A DNA stretch of 64,000 nucleotides. Source: Daphnia carinata (lineage: Eukaryota > Arthropoda > Branchiopoda > Diplostraca > Daphniidae). This document shows, in pieces, positions 11,416 to 23,500 of this stretch. Within the stretch, counting starts at the first letter, position 1, and every line of letters begins with the position of its first letter. The DNA lies in the NCBI RefSeq assembly GCF_022539665.2, contig NC_081338.1, positions 1 to 64,000 of the forward strand, given 5' to 3'. Under the pieces are notes generated by a model. The model did no database searches. It had not been told where the DNA came from and saw only the letters and a program-made list of their open reading frames with translations. A program made the translations under genes and the position numbers.

Positions 11416-14400
11416 GAATGTTTTTCTGGCCGCTCGGATCCTTGCGGAACGTCGGGGGCCTCCACCTCCCTCTCCATCGGGCGGGGTGGCCGATCGCGGA
11501 AGGGTGGACTCCGCGAGCGGTGGCAGCTCCGGTGGTTGTTCGGGTGCCCGGTTTTCAGTGTGGGCCCGGGGTCGGCGACGCGGGGAAGTCTCCCCTGGTT
11601 GATCGCCGATGCCCATAGCACTGGTGGCTTGCACCTGGGGCCTAGGACTCACACAGTCGACGAAAGGCTTGATCCGTTCCACATGTACAATTTCGGATCT
11701 TGGGGACTTGCCGAGCCTGACCTCATAGTTGCTGGGAGTGGTTTGGCGCACAACCGTGTACGGCCCAAACCAGCGATGCAGAAGCTTCTCCGACTTCCCT
11801 ACCTTCCGGATCGGTTTGTAAATTAATACCTCTTCACCAGGCAGGTAAGTCGGGGCCTCTCGGCGTCCCTCGTCGTACCGCACCTTCTGCTTTTTATGTG
11901 CGGCAGCGCTCAGCCTCTGTACGTCCTGACGCGCTCGTTGTAACCTTTCCAAGGCCCATTCCGTGGGGTCCCGGTCGCGAGGAGGAACAAGATTGGGGTC
12001 GGAACCCAAGGCACCGTCGATAGGGAGGAAAGCCTCCCTTCCATAGACGAGGTAAAAAGGGGTCCTCCCCGTGCTTTCCTGGCGGCTGGTATTGTAGGCG
12101 AAGGTTACGAACGGTAAGGATTCATCCCAATCCCGGTGATCCGCACTAACGTACATAGATAGCATATCGGCTAGAGTATGATTTAGCCGCTCGACCAACC
12201 CATTCGCCTGGGGCCGGTATGCTGTGGTGGGCGTATGGTTGGTTTCCATCGCCTGTAGCACCTTCTGCGTCACTTCCGCCATAAAGCAGCGCCCTTGGTC
12301 GGTTGTCAATTTACGAGGGGCTCCATGCCGTAACAACACATTTTTCACCAAAAAGTCAGCCACCTCTGCGGCGTCTGCTCTCGGCAGGGCTTTAGTCTCT
12401 GCCCACTTAGTAACGTAGTCAACGGCAACAATGATGTTGGTATTACCGGTTTTTGACAGAGGGAAGGGACCTAAAATGTCCATCCCCAGTCTCTCGAAGG
12501 GACGCTCACTTTGCTGGATTTCCATGAATCCAGCCGGACGCTGGTATACCGGCTTGCGCGATTGACACTCGCGACACTTCCGCAGGAAATCACGGATATC
12601 CTCTCCCATGCCTGGCCAATAATACCGGGCCTGGATCTTGTGTATTGTCCGCGTGAGTCCCAAGTGGCCAGCAGTAATGTCGTGATGACAAGCACGCATC
12701 ACTTCTTCTCTGAAGGGTTGGGGAACACACAGACGTAAGAGAAGGCTGTCCTCCATGACTTTTGCACGATATAGCAGTCCATCCCTAAGACGATATTGGG
12801 GGTATGGTTTCCCCTTTTCCAATTCCGCAAATACAAGCTTCCACTCATTTTTCTGGGCGCACTGTAACGTACTTTTGCCTTCCAGGTCGACACTCAGGGC
12901 AGCAACCATGCACTGCAAATCTTCGTCTAGTTCTTGCGGAGAGTCCGTCGGGTAACGAGAGAGAGCGTCCGCGTCGGAATGTAATCTCCCGTTCCGATGA
13001 ACGATGCGTAGCAAGAATTCTTGGAGCTGCAGACTCCAACGGGCTAGGCGCCCTGCTAAGTCCTTCTTTGTCAACAACCAACAAAGAGCGTGGTGGTCGG
13101 TTACCACCAAAGTTTCCATGCCCCAGATGTAACTGCGAAACTTCTTCACGGCCCACACCAAGGCTAAGCACTCCTTCTCGGTGATGGAATAGTTACTTTC
13201 ACTTTTAGACAGTAGTCGACTCGCGTAGGCCAACGGCCTCTCCACATTATCGAAGCGTTGTAGCAGTACGGCCCCTAGGCCGTAGTCACAAGCGTCAGGG
13301 TGAATTTCAAAAGGCCTATCAAAATCGGGGTAGGCTAAAATTGCAGCTCGAGTCAACGCCTGCTTCAAAGAAAAGAAACTCGCTTCCTGCGGTGCTTCCC
13401 ACGCAAAACAACCTCCTTTTTTAAACAGGTCCGTAAGCGGCTTTGCGGACTGGGCGAACTGAGGGATAAACCTACGGTAATAAGAACACAACCCAACGAA
13501 GCTACGTACGCATTTCAACCTTTCGCTCGGTTTATTGAAAGAGGAAGGAACGGGAAAGTTGACAATGGCATTAATTTTGTCGGGATCAGGGCGGACACCT
13601 AGCCCACTGATTACGTGGCCAAGAGCTTTGATCTCACTGGCTCCAAACTGGCACTTGACTAGCTTGATCTTTAAGCCCGCACTTTGTAAGGCGGTCAGAA
13701 CTTGGCGGACTCGGCTTAAATGTTCTCTCACTCCGGAAGCGTAGATAATGATGTCATCCAGGTAGACGAGGCAGATCGACCACCTGAGTCCGGCCAGGAC
13801 TAAATCCATCATCCGTTGGAAGGTTCCGGGGGCTGAAGCTAGCCCAAACGGCATTACCAGGAACTGGTACAGGCCGTCGGGGGTAACGAACGCGGTCTTT
13901 TCCTTGTCGGCCTCGTGGAGGGGTACCTGCCAGTACCCGCTCTCAAGGTCGATGGTGCTAAAAATACAGGCATTTCCCATACGCGACAACGTCTCCTCAA
14001 TTCTAGGCAAAGGGTACACGTCCCTCACTGAGATGGAGTTCAGCCGACGATAGTCGACACAAAAACGCCAGCTTCCATCCTTTTTCTTCACGAGAACCAC
14101 AGGCGAGGCCCAGGGGCTGCTGGAGCGCTCGATCACCCCTTTTTTTAGCATTTGGTCGACCTGTTCCTGGACTATTGCCCTTTCTTTCCACGCGCTTTTG
14201 TAGGGTGGTTGATGAACGGGTGCTGCGGTCCCCGTGTTAATGCGGTGCTCAGCCTCTCGGCACATCCCTAGTTCACCATCTCTCAACGCAAAACAGGTGT
14301 TGAACTCCTCGAGTACGTCCACCAGCTTTTCAGCTTCAGCGGCAGGGAGGTCTGTCGAAACTTGTTTTCTAAAGGCTTCGCGGGGGATGGCCCCCGCATC

Positions 14401-15210
14401 CGAAGAGTCGGGAAGGACCTCCACGGACGTTAGCGCAATAGCCGCCCCTTCCTCCTCGTTTTGCTGCACAGCTACTTCAATGGGTACCACAGAAGAATCG
14501 ATGATCTCCATCTGGCCTAACACCGTGCCCTCCCTCAAGTACGTTTGGCGATTAGCCCAATTTACGATAAGCACGCGATCGAGTAGGGGGTCAGCTGACA
14601 CTAGCACCTTCCCGGTGGTAACCCCCTTAACCCGCGAGAGATGCTCAGAGGGCTCAATCATCCAAGTTGCCTCCCCCAAATTCGTAGGTTCAATCTCTAC
14701 CGGAACAATGGCCCGGGGAGGGAGCATTCTAGCTTTCTTGGCTACTATCTTCGGCCTTGTCCTGCGCTCTGCCTCTTCAGCCAACTCTTCCACTAGGCTC
14801 CCTAGCAACAACTCCGGACGCTCCGCATCATAGTTAATTTGCAACCTTTTAAACTGGCTAAGGAAATCATTCCCTAGCAGTAACTCGATGCCACTCATCT
14901 CGAGTACTAGTACTTGACCGCTGGCCTTTTTACCCTGGTGCTCGATCTCTAATTCCATAGCTCCTAACGGAGGGGCCTTCTGACCATTTACCATCACCAC
15001 CGACGGCCCACCCCACTCTACCCGTTCCCTCTGTAGCTTCCGAAGTAAATCAGGAGACGCCACCGATACTACGGCGCCAGTGTCGATTACGGCCCGAATA
15101 TCCACGCCCTGACAGGTTACAGTTTCCGTAATTAAACGAGAAGAGTCTATAAGCAGGACCGTTGGTTCCTGGGCTTCGTCCTCGTCGGTCGAGACCATCC
15201 CGACGCTCAT
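9511..15210 (-). CDS. Gypsy pol-env polyprotein, one 1899-aa open frame
   Basis: A single uninterrupted frame encodes the enzymes of reverse transcription and integration and continues into an env-like region. Aspartic protease: DTGA at 43-46. Reverse transcriptase about 330-510, with YLDD at 483-486. RNase H about 630-750, with D639, E680, D705 and a DAD at 746-748. Integrase: zinc-binding residues H843, H849, C879, C882, and a core D911, D971, E1007 with the usual 35-residue gap. A GPY motif follows at 1149-1151. From about 1266 the frame is envelope-like. The ATG overlaps the gag stop as ATGA, suggesting termination-reinitiation or a frameshift link. No stop separates pol and env, which is unusual because env normally has its own spliced message. 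All catalytic residues appear intact. Confidence 0.95.
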   Translation of the reverse strand: MSVGMVSTDEDEAQEPTVLLIDSSRLITETVTCQGVDIRAVIDTGAVVSVASPDLLRKLQRERVEWGGPSVVMVNGQKAPPLGAMELEIEHQGKKASGQVLVLEMSGIELLLGNDFLSQFKRLQINYDAERPELLLGSLVEELAEEAERRTRPKIVAKKARMLPPRAIVPVEIEPTNLGEATWMIEPSEHLSRVKGVTTGKVLVSADPLLDRVLIVNWANRQTYLREGTVLGQMEIIDSSVVPIEVAVQQNEEEGAAIALTSVEVLPDSSDAGAIPREAFRKQVSTDLPAAEAEKLVDVLEEFNTCFALRDGELGMCREAEHRINTGTAAPVHQPPYKSAWKERAIVQEQVDQMLKKGVIERSSSPWASPVVLVKKKDGSWRFCVDYRRLNSISVRDVYPLPRIEETLSRMGNACIFSTIDLESGYWQVPLHEADKEKTAFVTPDGLYQFLVMPFGLASAPGTFQRMMDLVLAGLRWSICLVYLDDIIIYASGVREHLSRVRQVLTALQSAGLKIKLVKCQFGASEIKALGHVISGLGVRPDPDKINAIVNFPVPSSFNKPSERLKCVRSFVGLCSYYRRFIPQFAQSAKPLTDLFKKGGCFAWEAPQEASFFSLKQALTRAAILAYPDFDRPFEIHPDACDYGLGAVLLQRFDNVERPLAYASRLLSKSESNYSITEKECLALVWAVKKFRSYIWGMETLVVTDHHALCWLLTKKDLAGRLARWSLQLQEFLLRIVHRNGRLHSDADALSRYPTDSPQELDEDLQCMVAALSVDLEGKSTLQCAQKNEWKLVFAELEKGKPYPQYRLRDGLLYRAKVMEDSLLLRLCVPQPFREEVMRACHHDITAGHLGLTRTIHKIQARYYWPGMGEDIRDFLRKCRECQSRKPVYQRPAGFMEIQQSERPFERLGMDILGPFPLSKTGNTNIIVAVDYVTKWAETKALPRADAAEVADFLVKNVLLRHGAPRKLTTDQGRCFMAEVTQKVLQAMETNHTPTTAYRPQANGLVERLNHTLADMLSMYVSADHRDWDESLPFVTFAYNTSRQESTGRTPFYLVYGREAFLPIDGALGSDPNLVPPRDRDPTEWALERLQRARQDVQRLSAAAHKKQKVRYDEGRREAPTYLPGEEVLIYKPIRKVGKSEKLLHRWFGPYTVVRQTTPSNYEVRLGKSPRSEIVHVERIKPFVDCVSPRPQVQATSAMGIGDQPGETSPRRRPRAHTENRAPEQPPELPPLAESTLPRSATPPDGEGGGGPRRSARIRAARKTFMLTFPLLFILTVIGEFKHALTKEVVAYQGVIFKSEGEVSFSDSEWVVATDLTFDHLTTMMKTLHEWLEVKVDTMANRHNGPRDKFKLTLQQHVKGRALVELGKLRRCNQRFSDLKTAVNLQAARRKRGLIDGGGKVLSWLFGVSTQEDLEHVHGRLEKLSTETTSIVHALEVHASLINETLWETKAIADAVNELQTAFAQIERETWKLDQKIEGVAREMETHWIAITRVEDAFRQVESALAWLDEELNSFSVGIATMSMGRLPVTLFPPLQVQAVLKEIKAVLPPGWSLSPSIQNGDIWKVYTEAKVVVATVGNYLRIFMHLPVFEFPFRFTLYEVISLPRPIGNATLGAQFEPLPPFLAVAGDSQAFVELSVSDSARCVTSPTSICPISRAVNRKHRESSCAMALFLKDEVRSRLHCKTKLSPWRGQQTVYLGHRRWGYSTTQETTITFTCPHDRGRPNTVIKKEAFDVFEVPMSCSAHTDDWIFQASFRKNVKHALSNSTLPTMTQLENLGPLLSETAEEETSSPGEKNGAPNKLLLSRRAKFQSRISLMSEHLRVIEEEEKARVAMEVDRTVGLRYPYEIVVAIVGLLLGFGILLFFSWRGYQLSLASVTQRIVELEGRLAVHEADVEGRL

Positions 15211-16897
15211 GCTATCGCTGTCTCGGGCTTCGCGACTTTCGACCTTCTTCTCACGGTTTGCCCATCTGTTCGCGACCCGTCTCTTCGGTCGTCCTTCCGG
15301 CTCCCCTTTCTATCCTCCTGCGGGTCATCGCGTCCCCCATCCGGCTGCTTGCGTGCCGGCTCCTTCTTTTTGTCATTCACCTTCTCCGCCATACAATAGC
15401 GAGCGATGTGACCTGCTTTCCCACACCTATGGCAAATCGGCTTCCCATCCGGCGTGCGTGACGCGAAGGAGACGGAACCCTGGGGAGACCTCGCCCCCTC
15501 TCGCTTAGTAGTGGTCCCCGAGGATTTAGCTGCCCGCTTCAATTCAGCGAGTTCCGCCTTTAACTCAAGAACTAAGTCGCGTAACTCGTCTTTCGTATCC
15601 TGCTTAGATGGTGCCCCACCCTTCGCAGCGCCCAGGACGCTAATGGCCCAGTCGGGTCGATTAGCTAATTCCGAGGCCTCGGAGTGCAATTTTAGGGCTG
15701 CCAAAAACTCTGCGGACGTTTTGGGGCTAACTATCCAAATCTTCTCCAACAAGGTGGGCTTCAGTCCCCTAAAAAGATAGTCTACTTTTGCCTCCTCCGG
15801 CATCCCCGGGTCTACCTTACGACATAAGTCGATTACGTCGTAAAAGTATTCTACTCCCGATTCCTCGATGCCCTGCTTGCGCTGCCGTAATCTCGCTTCT
15901 TGATAGCGGCCATAATGCTGTGATTGAAATTCCGTGAGGAATCTCGTTCGCAACCCGGGCACCGCCGGGACAGCAGCTTCCCCGGTGCCGCTGCCACCGC
16001 TGGAGTATCCTCCCAATCCGCGGGAGCGCCCGAGCAAAGGAACCACTTACGAGCCGCCCCATCCAGATGCATCCCAAAATTTTCGGCCTTCTCGGTATTC
16101 CCCCAACGGTTGTACTGAGCAGTACTCTCGTAGCGCTCCAACCAATCGGCCGCATCCTCCTCCTTTTTCCCGTAGAAAATTGGAGGAGAACGATACTTCA
16201 ACTGAGGGGCCGGTACCCGCTGAGCCATTGCCAACGGTGGCAAGGGGGAAGGGACGGTGCTACCAGAAAATTCGCTGCTTGTCTCCTCTTCGTCACTAGA
16301 AGTCTCTACAGGCGAATCTACCGAAGAACCGTTAGGACCTCTCCAACCCCGGAAGCTTGAACCCTGGAAGCTTGAACCCAAGTCTTCACTAGTCTCTCTT
16401 TCTGAGGGTCCCGATTCCGCCAAGACCTCGCGCAAATCTCCCGAGTCCCACTGCAGGGATTCGGCGACGGTTCTATCTATCGCGCCCTCAAGTAATTCAC
16501 CTCTACTGGTAGACTTACTATCTAGGAAAAGTGGGTACGTCGACGCACGTTCTCTCCCACCTACTTCCTCACAGGTGCTCGCCGGCTCGACTACCGTCTG
16601 CTCCCCGATCCCACTATCCCGGGGTTTCTGTTGCGCTCGCAACCTCTGGTAATTACAGACAACCTGAGTCTGTGCACCTACGCTCCCGACCGGTTTCTGA
16701 GATTCAGCTCCAGGATTCGAAGCTGAATGGCCGATCGTGGGGGAAGTCTGAGTCCCCGCGTCTACGCAAGCTCCGGTCGGGACTTTAGGCTTAACCCCCA
16801 ATTCCCTTTCTTGCTCTACGCGCTCCCTATTCTCCCTCTCAGGTGATGCTGCGATCCCCCTTATCCTTTTACTTTGCCTAAGTTGACCAAAATTCAT
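15207..16897 (-). pseudogene. Gypsy gag, split over two frames
   Basis: The ATG at 16897 opens a 348-codon frame whose middle has a retrotransposon-gag capsid signature (FYGKKEEDAADWLERYE). This frame drifts into unrelated sequence and stops at 15851. The rest of gag lies in another frame that is open through 16046-15207. It carries the capsid end and a CCHC zinc knuckle (CHRCGKAGHIARYC). The switch lies between about 15950 and 16030. A one-base indel or a sequence error is more likely than programmed frameshifting, since gag is not normally divided here. The gag stop overlaps the pol ATG by four bases. No repaired protein is given. Confidence 0.85.
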
Positions 16898-17176
16898 CTA
16901 CCCCCTTAACCCGAAATCCTACGACTCTCCGGTCTCAAGGTTTCCCCCGTACACCTATTTTACCCACCGAACAAGGTCTTCACAGGCAGTGGAGGAAAAC
17001 AGAGGGGCAAGAAGTTCGGCCGGGACTGTGGTCCTATGCCCAAGCAATTTAAGGTAACCGTACCCGCTGGTCGCACTTCCCAAGGACCTCCCAACAGTAC
17101 CCGCCTCCTAGCTCCTTACTCCACTATTACCTTCACGAAAACGCCAAAAGACTTACCTTGCTCTAGCAGGTAGGTG
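16898..17176 (-). other. Gypsy 5' untranslated leader
   Basis: About 280 bp between the primer-binding site and the gag ATG, with no open frame of note. It would contain packaging signals and possibly the env splice donor, but I could not assign either. Confidence 0.6.
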
Positions 17177-17194
17177 TACCCTGCATCTCCACCA
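17177..17194 (-). other. Primer-binding site
   Basis: Minus-strand TGGTGGAGATGCAGGG starts immediately after the LTR end (TACA). A leading TGG pairs with the CCA tail of a tRNA. The matching tRNA was not identified. Confidence 0.8.
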
Positions 17195-17573
17195 TGTAAC
17201 GAGCGATCACGGGAGTAACTGTTTATTACAGGGTTTTAACCAACACGGCCAACTACACAAGGCGTAACACTAAAAGGGTAACATAAAAGAAAGGGAATAA
17301 CTGCTTACACTAGGGACAGAAACGCACAAGTTAAAGAAAAACAGACTAACACGACTGACTCACGACTGACCAGACTACTCACTGCCTGACTACTCTGCCC
17401 GGGTTTTTCATCGTTCGCATCTTCCGCCCATCCAAGGCTAAAGCGATCGGATGGAGAAAGACGACCATTCCCGACGGAAGGTGAGTCTCCCCGTTACAGC
17501 TATAACGGAGGGTGAGAACGGGCGTTGAAGCTCTCTCTCACGCCATTCTCGTATTTCGCGAACTAGTAAGAAA
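17195..17573 (-). repeat. 5' LTR of the gypsy element, 379 bp, outer end truncated
   Basis: Two substitutions separate it from bases 8881-9259. The outer 12 bp present in the other LTR (TGTAGCGAATGG on the minus strand) are missing, and the LTR passes straight into satellite DNA. Confidence 0.95.
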
Positions 17574-20500
17574 TATTGAAACTCTCTGTATCATACTATA
17601 TTCACATTGAATACACGTATATTTGATACTGTTTGAATGTAGATCATGAAACTGATTCTATAACACTATATTCACATTGAATACACGTATATTTGATACT
17701 GTTTGAATGTAGATCATGAAACTGATTCTATAACACTATATTCACATTGAATACACGTATATTTGATGCTGTTTGAATGTAGATATTGAAACTGACTGTA
17801 TAATACTATATTCACATTGAATACACGTATATTTGATACTGTTTGAATGTAGATCATGAAACTGATTCTATAACACTATATTCACATTGAATACACGTAT
17901 ATTTGATGCTGTTTGAATGTAGATATTGAAACTCATTGTATCATACTATATTCACATTGAATACACGTATATTTGATGCTGTTTGAATGTAGATATTGAA
18001 ACTCACTGTATCATACTATATTCACATTGAATACACGTATATTTGATACTGTTTGAATGTAGATCATGAAACTGATTCTATAACACTATATTCACATTGA
18101 ATACACGTATATTTGATGCTGTTTGAATGTAGATATTGAAACTCACTGTATCATACTATATTCACATTGAATACACGTATATTTGATGCTGTTTGAATGT
18201 AGATATTGAAACTGATTCTATCACACTATATTCACATTGAATACACGTATATTTGATACTGTTTGAATGTAGATCATGAAACTGATTCTATAACACTATA
18301 TTCACATTGAATACACGTATATTTGATGCTGTTTGAATGTAGATATTGAAACTCACTGTATCATACTATATTCACATTGAATACACGTATATTTGATACT
18401 GTTTGAATGTAGATCATGAAACTGATTGTATAACACTATATTCACATTGAATACACGTATATTTGATACTGTTTGAATGTAGATCATGAAACTGATTCTA
18501 TAACACTATATTCACATTGAATACACGTATATTTGATGCTGTTTGAATGTAGATATTGAAACTCACTGTATCATACTATATTCACATTGAATACACGTAT
18601 ATTTGATACTGTTTGAATGTAGATCATGAAACTGATTCTATAACACTATATTCACATTGAATACACGTATATTTGATGCTGTTTCAATGTAGATATTGAA
18701 ACTCTCTGTATCATACTATATTCACATTGAATACACGTATATTTGATACTGTTTGAATGTAGATCATGAAACTGATTCTATAACACTATATTCACATTGA
18801 ATACACGTATATTTGATACTGTTTGAATGTAGATCATTGAAACTGATTCTATAACACTATATTCACATTGAATACACGTATATTTGATGCTGTTTGAATG
18901 TAGATATTGAAACTCACTGTATCATACTATATTCACATTGAATACACGTATATTTGATACTGTTTGAATGTAGATCATGAAACTGATTCTATAACACTAT
19001 ATTCACATTGAATACACGTATATTTGATGCTGTTTGAATGTAGATATTGAAACTCACTGTATCATACTATATTCACATTGAATACACGTATATTTGATAC
19101 TGTTTGAATGTAGATCATGAAACTGATTCTATAACACTATATTCACATTGAATACACGTATATTTGATGCTGTTTGAATGTAGATATTGAAACTCACTGT
19201 ATCATACTATATTCACATTGAATACACGTATATTTGATACTGTTTGAATGTAGATCATGAAACTGATTCTATAACACTATATTCACATTGAATACACGTA
19301 TATTTGATGCTGTTTGAATGTAGATATTGAAACTCACTGTATCATACTATATTCACATTGAATACACGTATATTTGATGCTGTTTGAATGTAGATCATGA
19401 AACTGATTCTATAACACTATATTCACATTGAATACACGTATATTTGATACTGTTTGAATGTAGATCATGAAACTGATTCTATAACACTATATTCACATTG
19501 AATACACGTATATTTGATGCTGTTTGAATGTAGATATTGAAACTCACTGTATCATACTATATTCACATTGAATACACGTATATTTGATACTGTTTGAATG
19601 TAGATCATGAAACTGATTCTATAACACTATATTCACATTGAATACACGTATATTTGATGCTGTTTGAATGTAGATATTGAAACTCACTGTATCATACTAT
19701 ATTCACATTGAATACACGTATATTTGATACTGTTTGAATGTAGATCATGAAACTGATTCTATAACACTATATTCACATTGAATACACGTATATTTGATGC
19801 TGTTTGAATGTAGATATTGAAACTCACTGTATCATACTATATTCACATTGAATACACGTATATTTGATGCTGTTTGAATGTAGATATTGAAACTCACTGT
19901 ATCATACTATATTCACATTGAATACACGTATATTTGATACTGTTTGAATGTAGATCATGAAACTGATTCTATAACACTATATTCACATTGAATACACGTA
20001 TATTTGATGCTGTTTGAATGTAGATATGAAACTGATTCTATAACACTATATTCACATTGAATACACGTATATTTGATGCTGTTTGAATGTAGATATTGAA
20101 ACTCACTGTATCATACTATATTCACATTGAATACACGTATATTTGATACTGTTTGAATGTAGATCATGAAACTGATTCTATAACACTATATTCACATTGA
20201 ATACACGTATATTTGATGCTGTTTGAATGTAGATATTGAAACTCACTGTATCATACTATATTCACATTGAATACACGTATATTTGATACTGTTTGAATGT
20301 AGATCATGAAACTGATTCTATAACACTATATTCACATTGAATACACGTATATTTGATGCTGTTTGAATGTAGATATTGAAACTCACTGTATCATACTATA
20401 TTCACATTGAATACACGTATATTTGATGCTGTTTGAATGTAGATATTGAAACTCACTGTATCATAACTATATTCACATTGAATACACGTATATTTGATGC

Positions 20501-23500
20501 TGTTTGAATGTAGATATGAAACTGATGTATCATACTATATTCACATTGAATACACGTATATTTGATACTGTTTGAATGTAGATCATGAAACTGATTCTAT
20601 AACACTATATTCACATTGAATACACGTATATTTGATGCTGTTTGAATGTAGATATTGAAACTCACTGTATCATACTATATTCACATTGAATACACGTATA
20701 TTTGATACTGTTTGAATGTAGATCATGAAACTGATTCTATAACACTATATTTACATTGAACACACGTATATTTGATGCTGTTTGAATGTAGATCATTAAA
20801 CTGATTATATAACACTATATTCACATTGAATACACGTATATTTGATGCTGTTTGAATGTAGATCATGAAACTGATTCTATAACACTATATTCACATTGAA
20901 TACACGTATATTTGATGCTGTTTGAATGTAGATATTGAAACTCTCTGTATCATACTATATTCACATTGAATACACGTATATTTGATGCTGTTTGAATGTA
21001 GATATTGAAACTCACTGTATCATACTATATTCACATTGAATACACGTATATTTGATACTGTTTGAATGTAGATCATGAAACTGATTCTATAACACTATAT
21101 TCACATTGAATACACGTATATTTGATGCTGTTTGAATGTAGATATTGAAACTCACTGTATCATACTATATTCACATTGAATACACGTATATTTGATACTG
21201 TTTGAATGTAGATCATGAAACTGATTCTATAACACTATATTCACATTGAATACACGTATATTTGATGCTGTTTGAATGTAGATATTGAAACTCACTGTAT
21301 CATACTATATTCACATTGAATACACGTATATTTGATACTGTTTGAATGTAGATCATGAAACTGATTCTATAACACTATATTCACATTGAATACACGTATA
21401 TTTGATGCTGTTTGAATGTAGATATTGAAACTCACTGTATCATACTATATTCACATTGAATACACGTATATTTGATGCTGTTTGAATGTAGATCATGAAA
21501 CTGATTATATAACACTATATTCACATTGAATACACGTATATTTGATGCTGTTTGAATGTAGATATTGAAACTCACTGTATCATACTATATTCACATTGAA
21601 TACACGTATATTTGATACTGTTTGAATGTAGATATGAAACTGATTCTATAACACTATATTCACATTGAATACACGTATATTTGATGCTGTTTGAATGTAG
21701 ATATTGAAACTCACTGTATCATACTATATTCACATTGAATACACGTATATTTGATACTGTTTGAATGTAGATCATGAAACTGATTCTATAACACTATATT
21801 CACATTGAATAAACGTATATTTGATACTGTTTGAATGTAGATCATGAAACTGATTATATAACACTATATTCACATTGAATACACGTATATTTGATGCTGT
21901 TTGAATGTAGATATTGAAACTCACTGTATCATACTATATTCACATTGAATACACGTATATTTGATACTGTTTGAATGTAGATCATGAAACTGATTCTATA
22001 ACACTATATTCACATTGAATACACGTATATTTGATGCTGTTTCAATGTAGATATTGAAACTCTCTGTATCATACTATATTCATTGAATACACGTATATTT
22101 GATGTTGTTTCAATGTAGATATTGAAACTCACTGTATCATACTATATTCACATTGAATACACGTATATTTGATACTGTATGAATGTAGATCATGAAACTG
22201 ATTCTATAACACTATATTCACATTGAATACACGTATATTTGATACTGTTTGAATGTAGATCATGAAACTGATTCTATAACACTATATTCACATTGAATAC
22301 ACGTATATTTGATACTGTTTGAATGTAGATCATGAAACTGATTCTATAACACTATATTCACATTGAATACACGTATATTTGATGCTGTTTGAATGTAGAA
22401 ATTGAAACTCACTGTATCATACTATATTCACATTGAATACACTTATATTTGATGCTGTTTGAATGTAGATCATGAAACTGATTCTATAACACTATATTCA
22501 CATTGAATACACGTATATTTGATGCTGTTTGAATGTAGATATTGAAACTCACTGTATCATACTATATTCACATTGAATACACGTATATTTGATACTGTTT
22601 GAATGTAGATCATGAAACTGATTCTATAACACTATATTCACATTGAATACACGTATATTTGATGCTGTTTGAATGTAGATATTGAAACTCACTGTATCAT
22701 ACAATATTCACATTGAATACACGTATATTTGATACTGTTTGAATGTAGATCATGAAACTGATTCTATAACACTATATTCACATTGAATACACGTATATTT
22801 GATGCTGTTTGAATGTAGATATTGAAACTCACTGTATCATACTATATTCACATTGAATACACGTATATTTGATACTGTATGAATGTAGATCATGAAACTG
22901 ATTCTATAACACTATATTCACATTGAATACACGTATATTTGATACTGTTTGAATGTAGATCATGAAACTGATTCTATAACACTATATTCACATTGAATAC
23001 ACGTATATTTGATACTGTTTGAATGTAGATCATGAAACTGATTCTATAACACTATATTCACATTGAATACACGTATATTTGATGCTGTTTCAATGTAGAT
23101 ATTGAAACTCACTGTATCATACTATATTCACATTGAATACACGTATATTTGATACTGTTTGAATGTAGATCATGAAACTGATTCTATAACACTATATTCA
23201 CATTGAATACACGTATATTTGATGCTGTTTGAATGTATATATTGAAACTCACTGTATCATACTATATTCACATTGAATACACGTATATTTGATGCTGTTT
23301 GAATGTAGATCATGAAACTGATTCTATAACACTATATTTACATTGAATACACGTATATTTGATGCTGTTTGAATGTAGATCATGAAACTGATTCTATAAC
23401 ACTATATTCACATTGAATACACGTATATTTGATGCTGTTTGAATGTAGATATTGAAACTCACTGTATCATACTATATTCACATTGAATACACGTATATTT

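Larger units (their letters stand above)
8881..17573 (-). mobile_element. Ty3/gypsy LTR retrotransposon with env-like region
   Basis: An almost complete element on the minus strand. From 5' to 3' it has an LTR (17573-17195), primer-binding site, untranslated leader, gag (frameshifted), a pol-env open frame, polypurine tract and LTR (9271-8881). Domain order is PR-RT-RNaseH-IN, which defines Ty3/gypsy. A furin-like site followed by a glycine-rich hydrophobic segment, plus a C-terminal membrane helix, point to an errantivirus-like envelope. The LTRs differ at only 2 of 379 shared bases, so the insertion is recent. It sits inside the 70-bp satellite. The 5' LTR lacks its outer 12 bp and no clean target-site duplication is seen. 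Confidence 0.95.

Noticed and set aside
14234..14833. Plus-strand frames within the gypsy pol and gag
   Set aside because: They are shadows opposite a frame with complete enzyme motifs.
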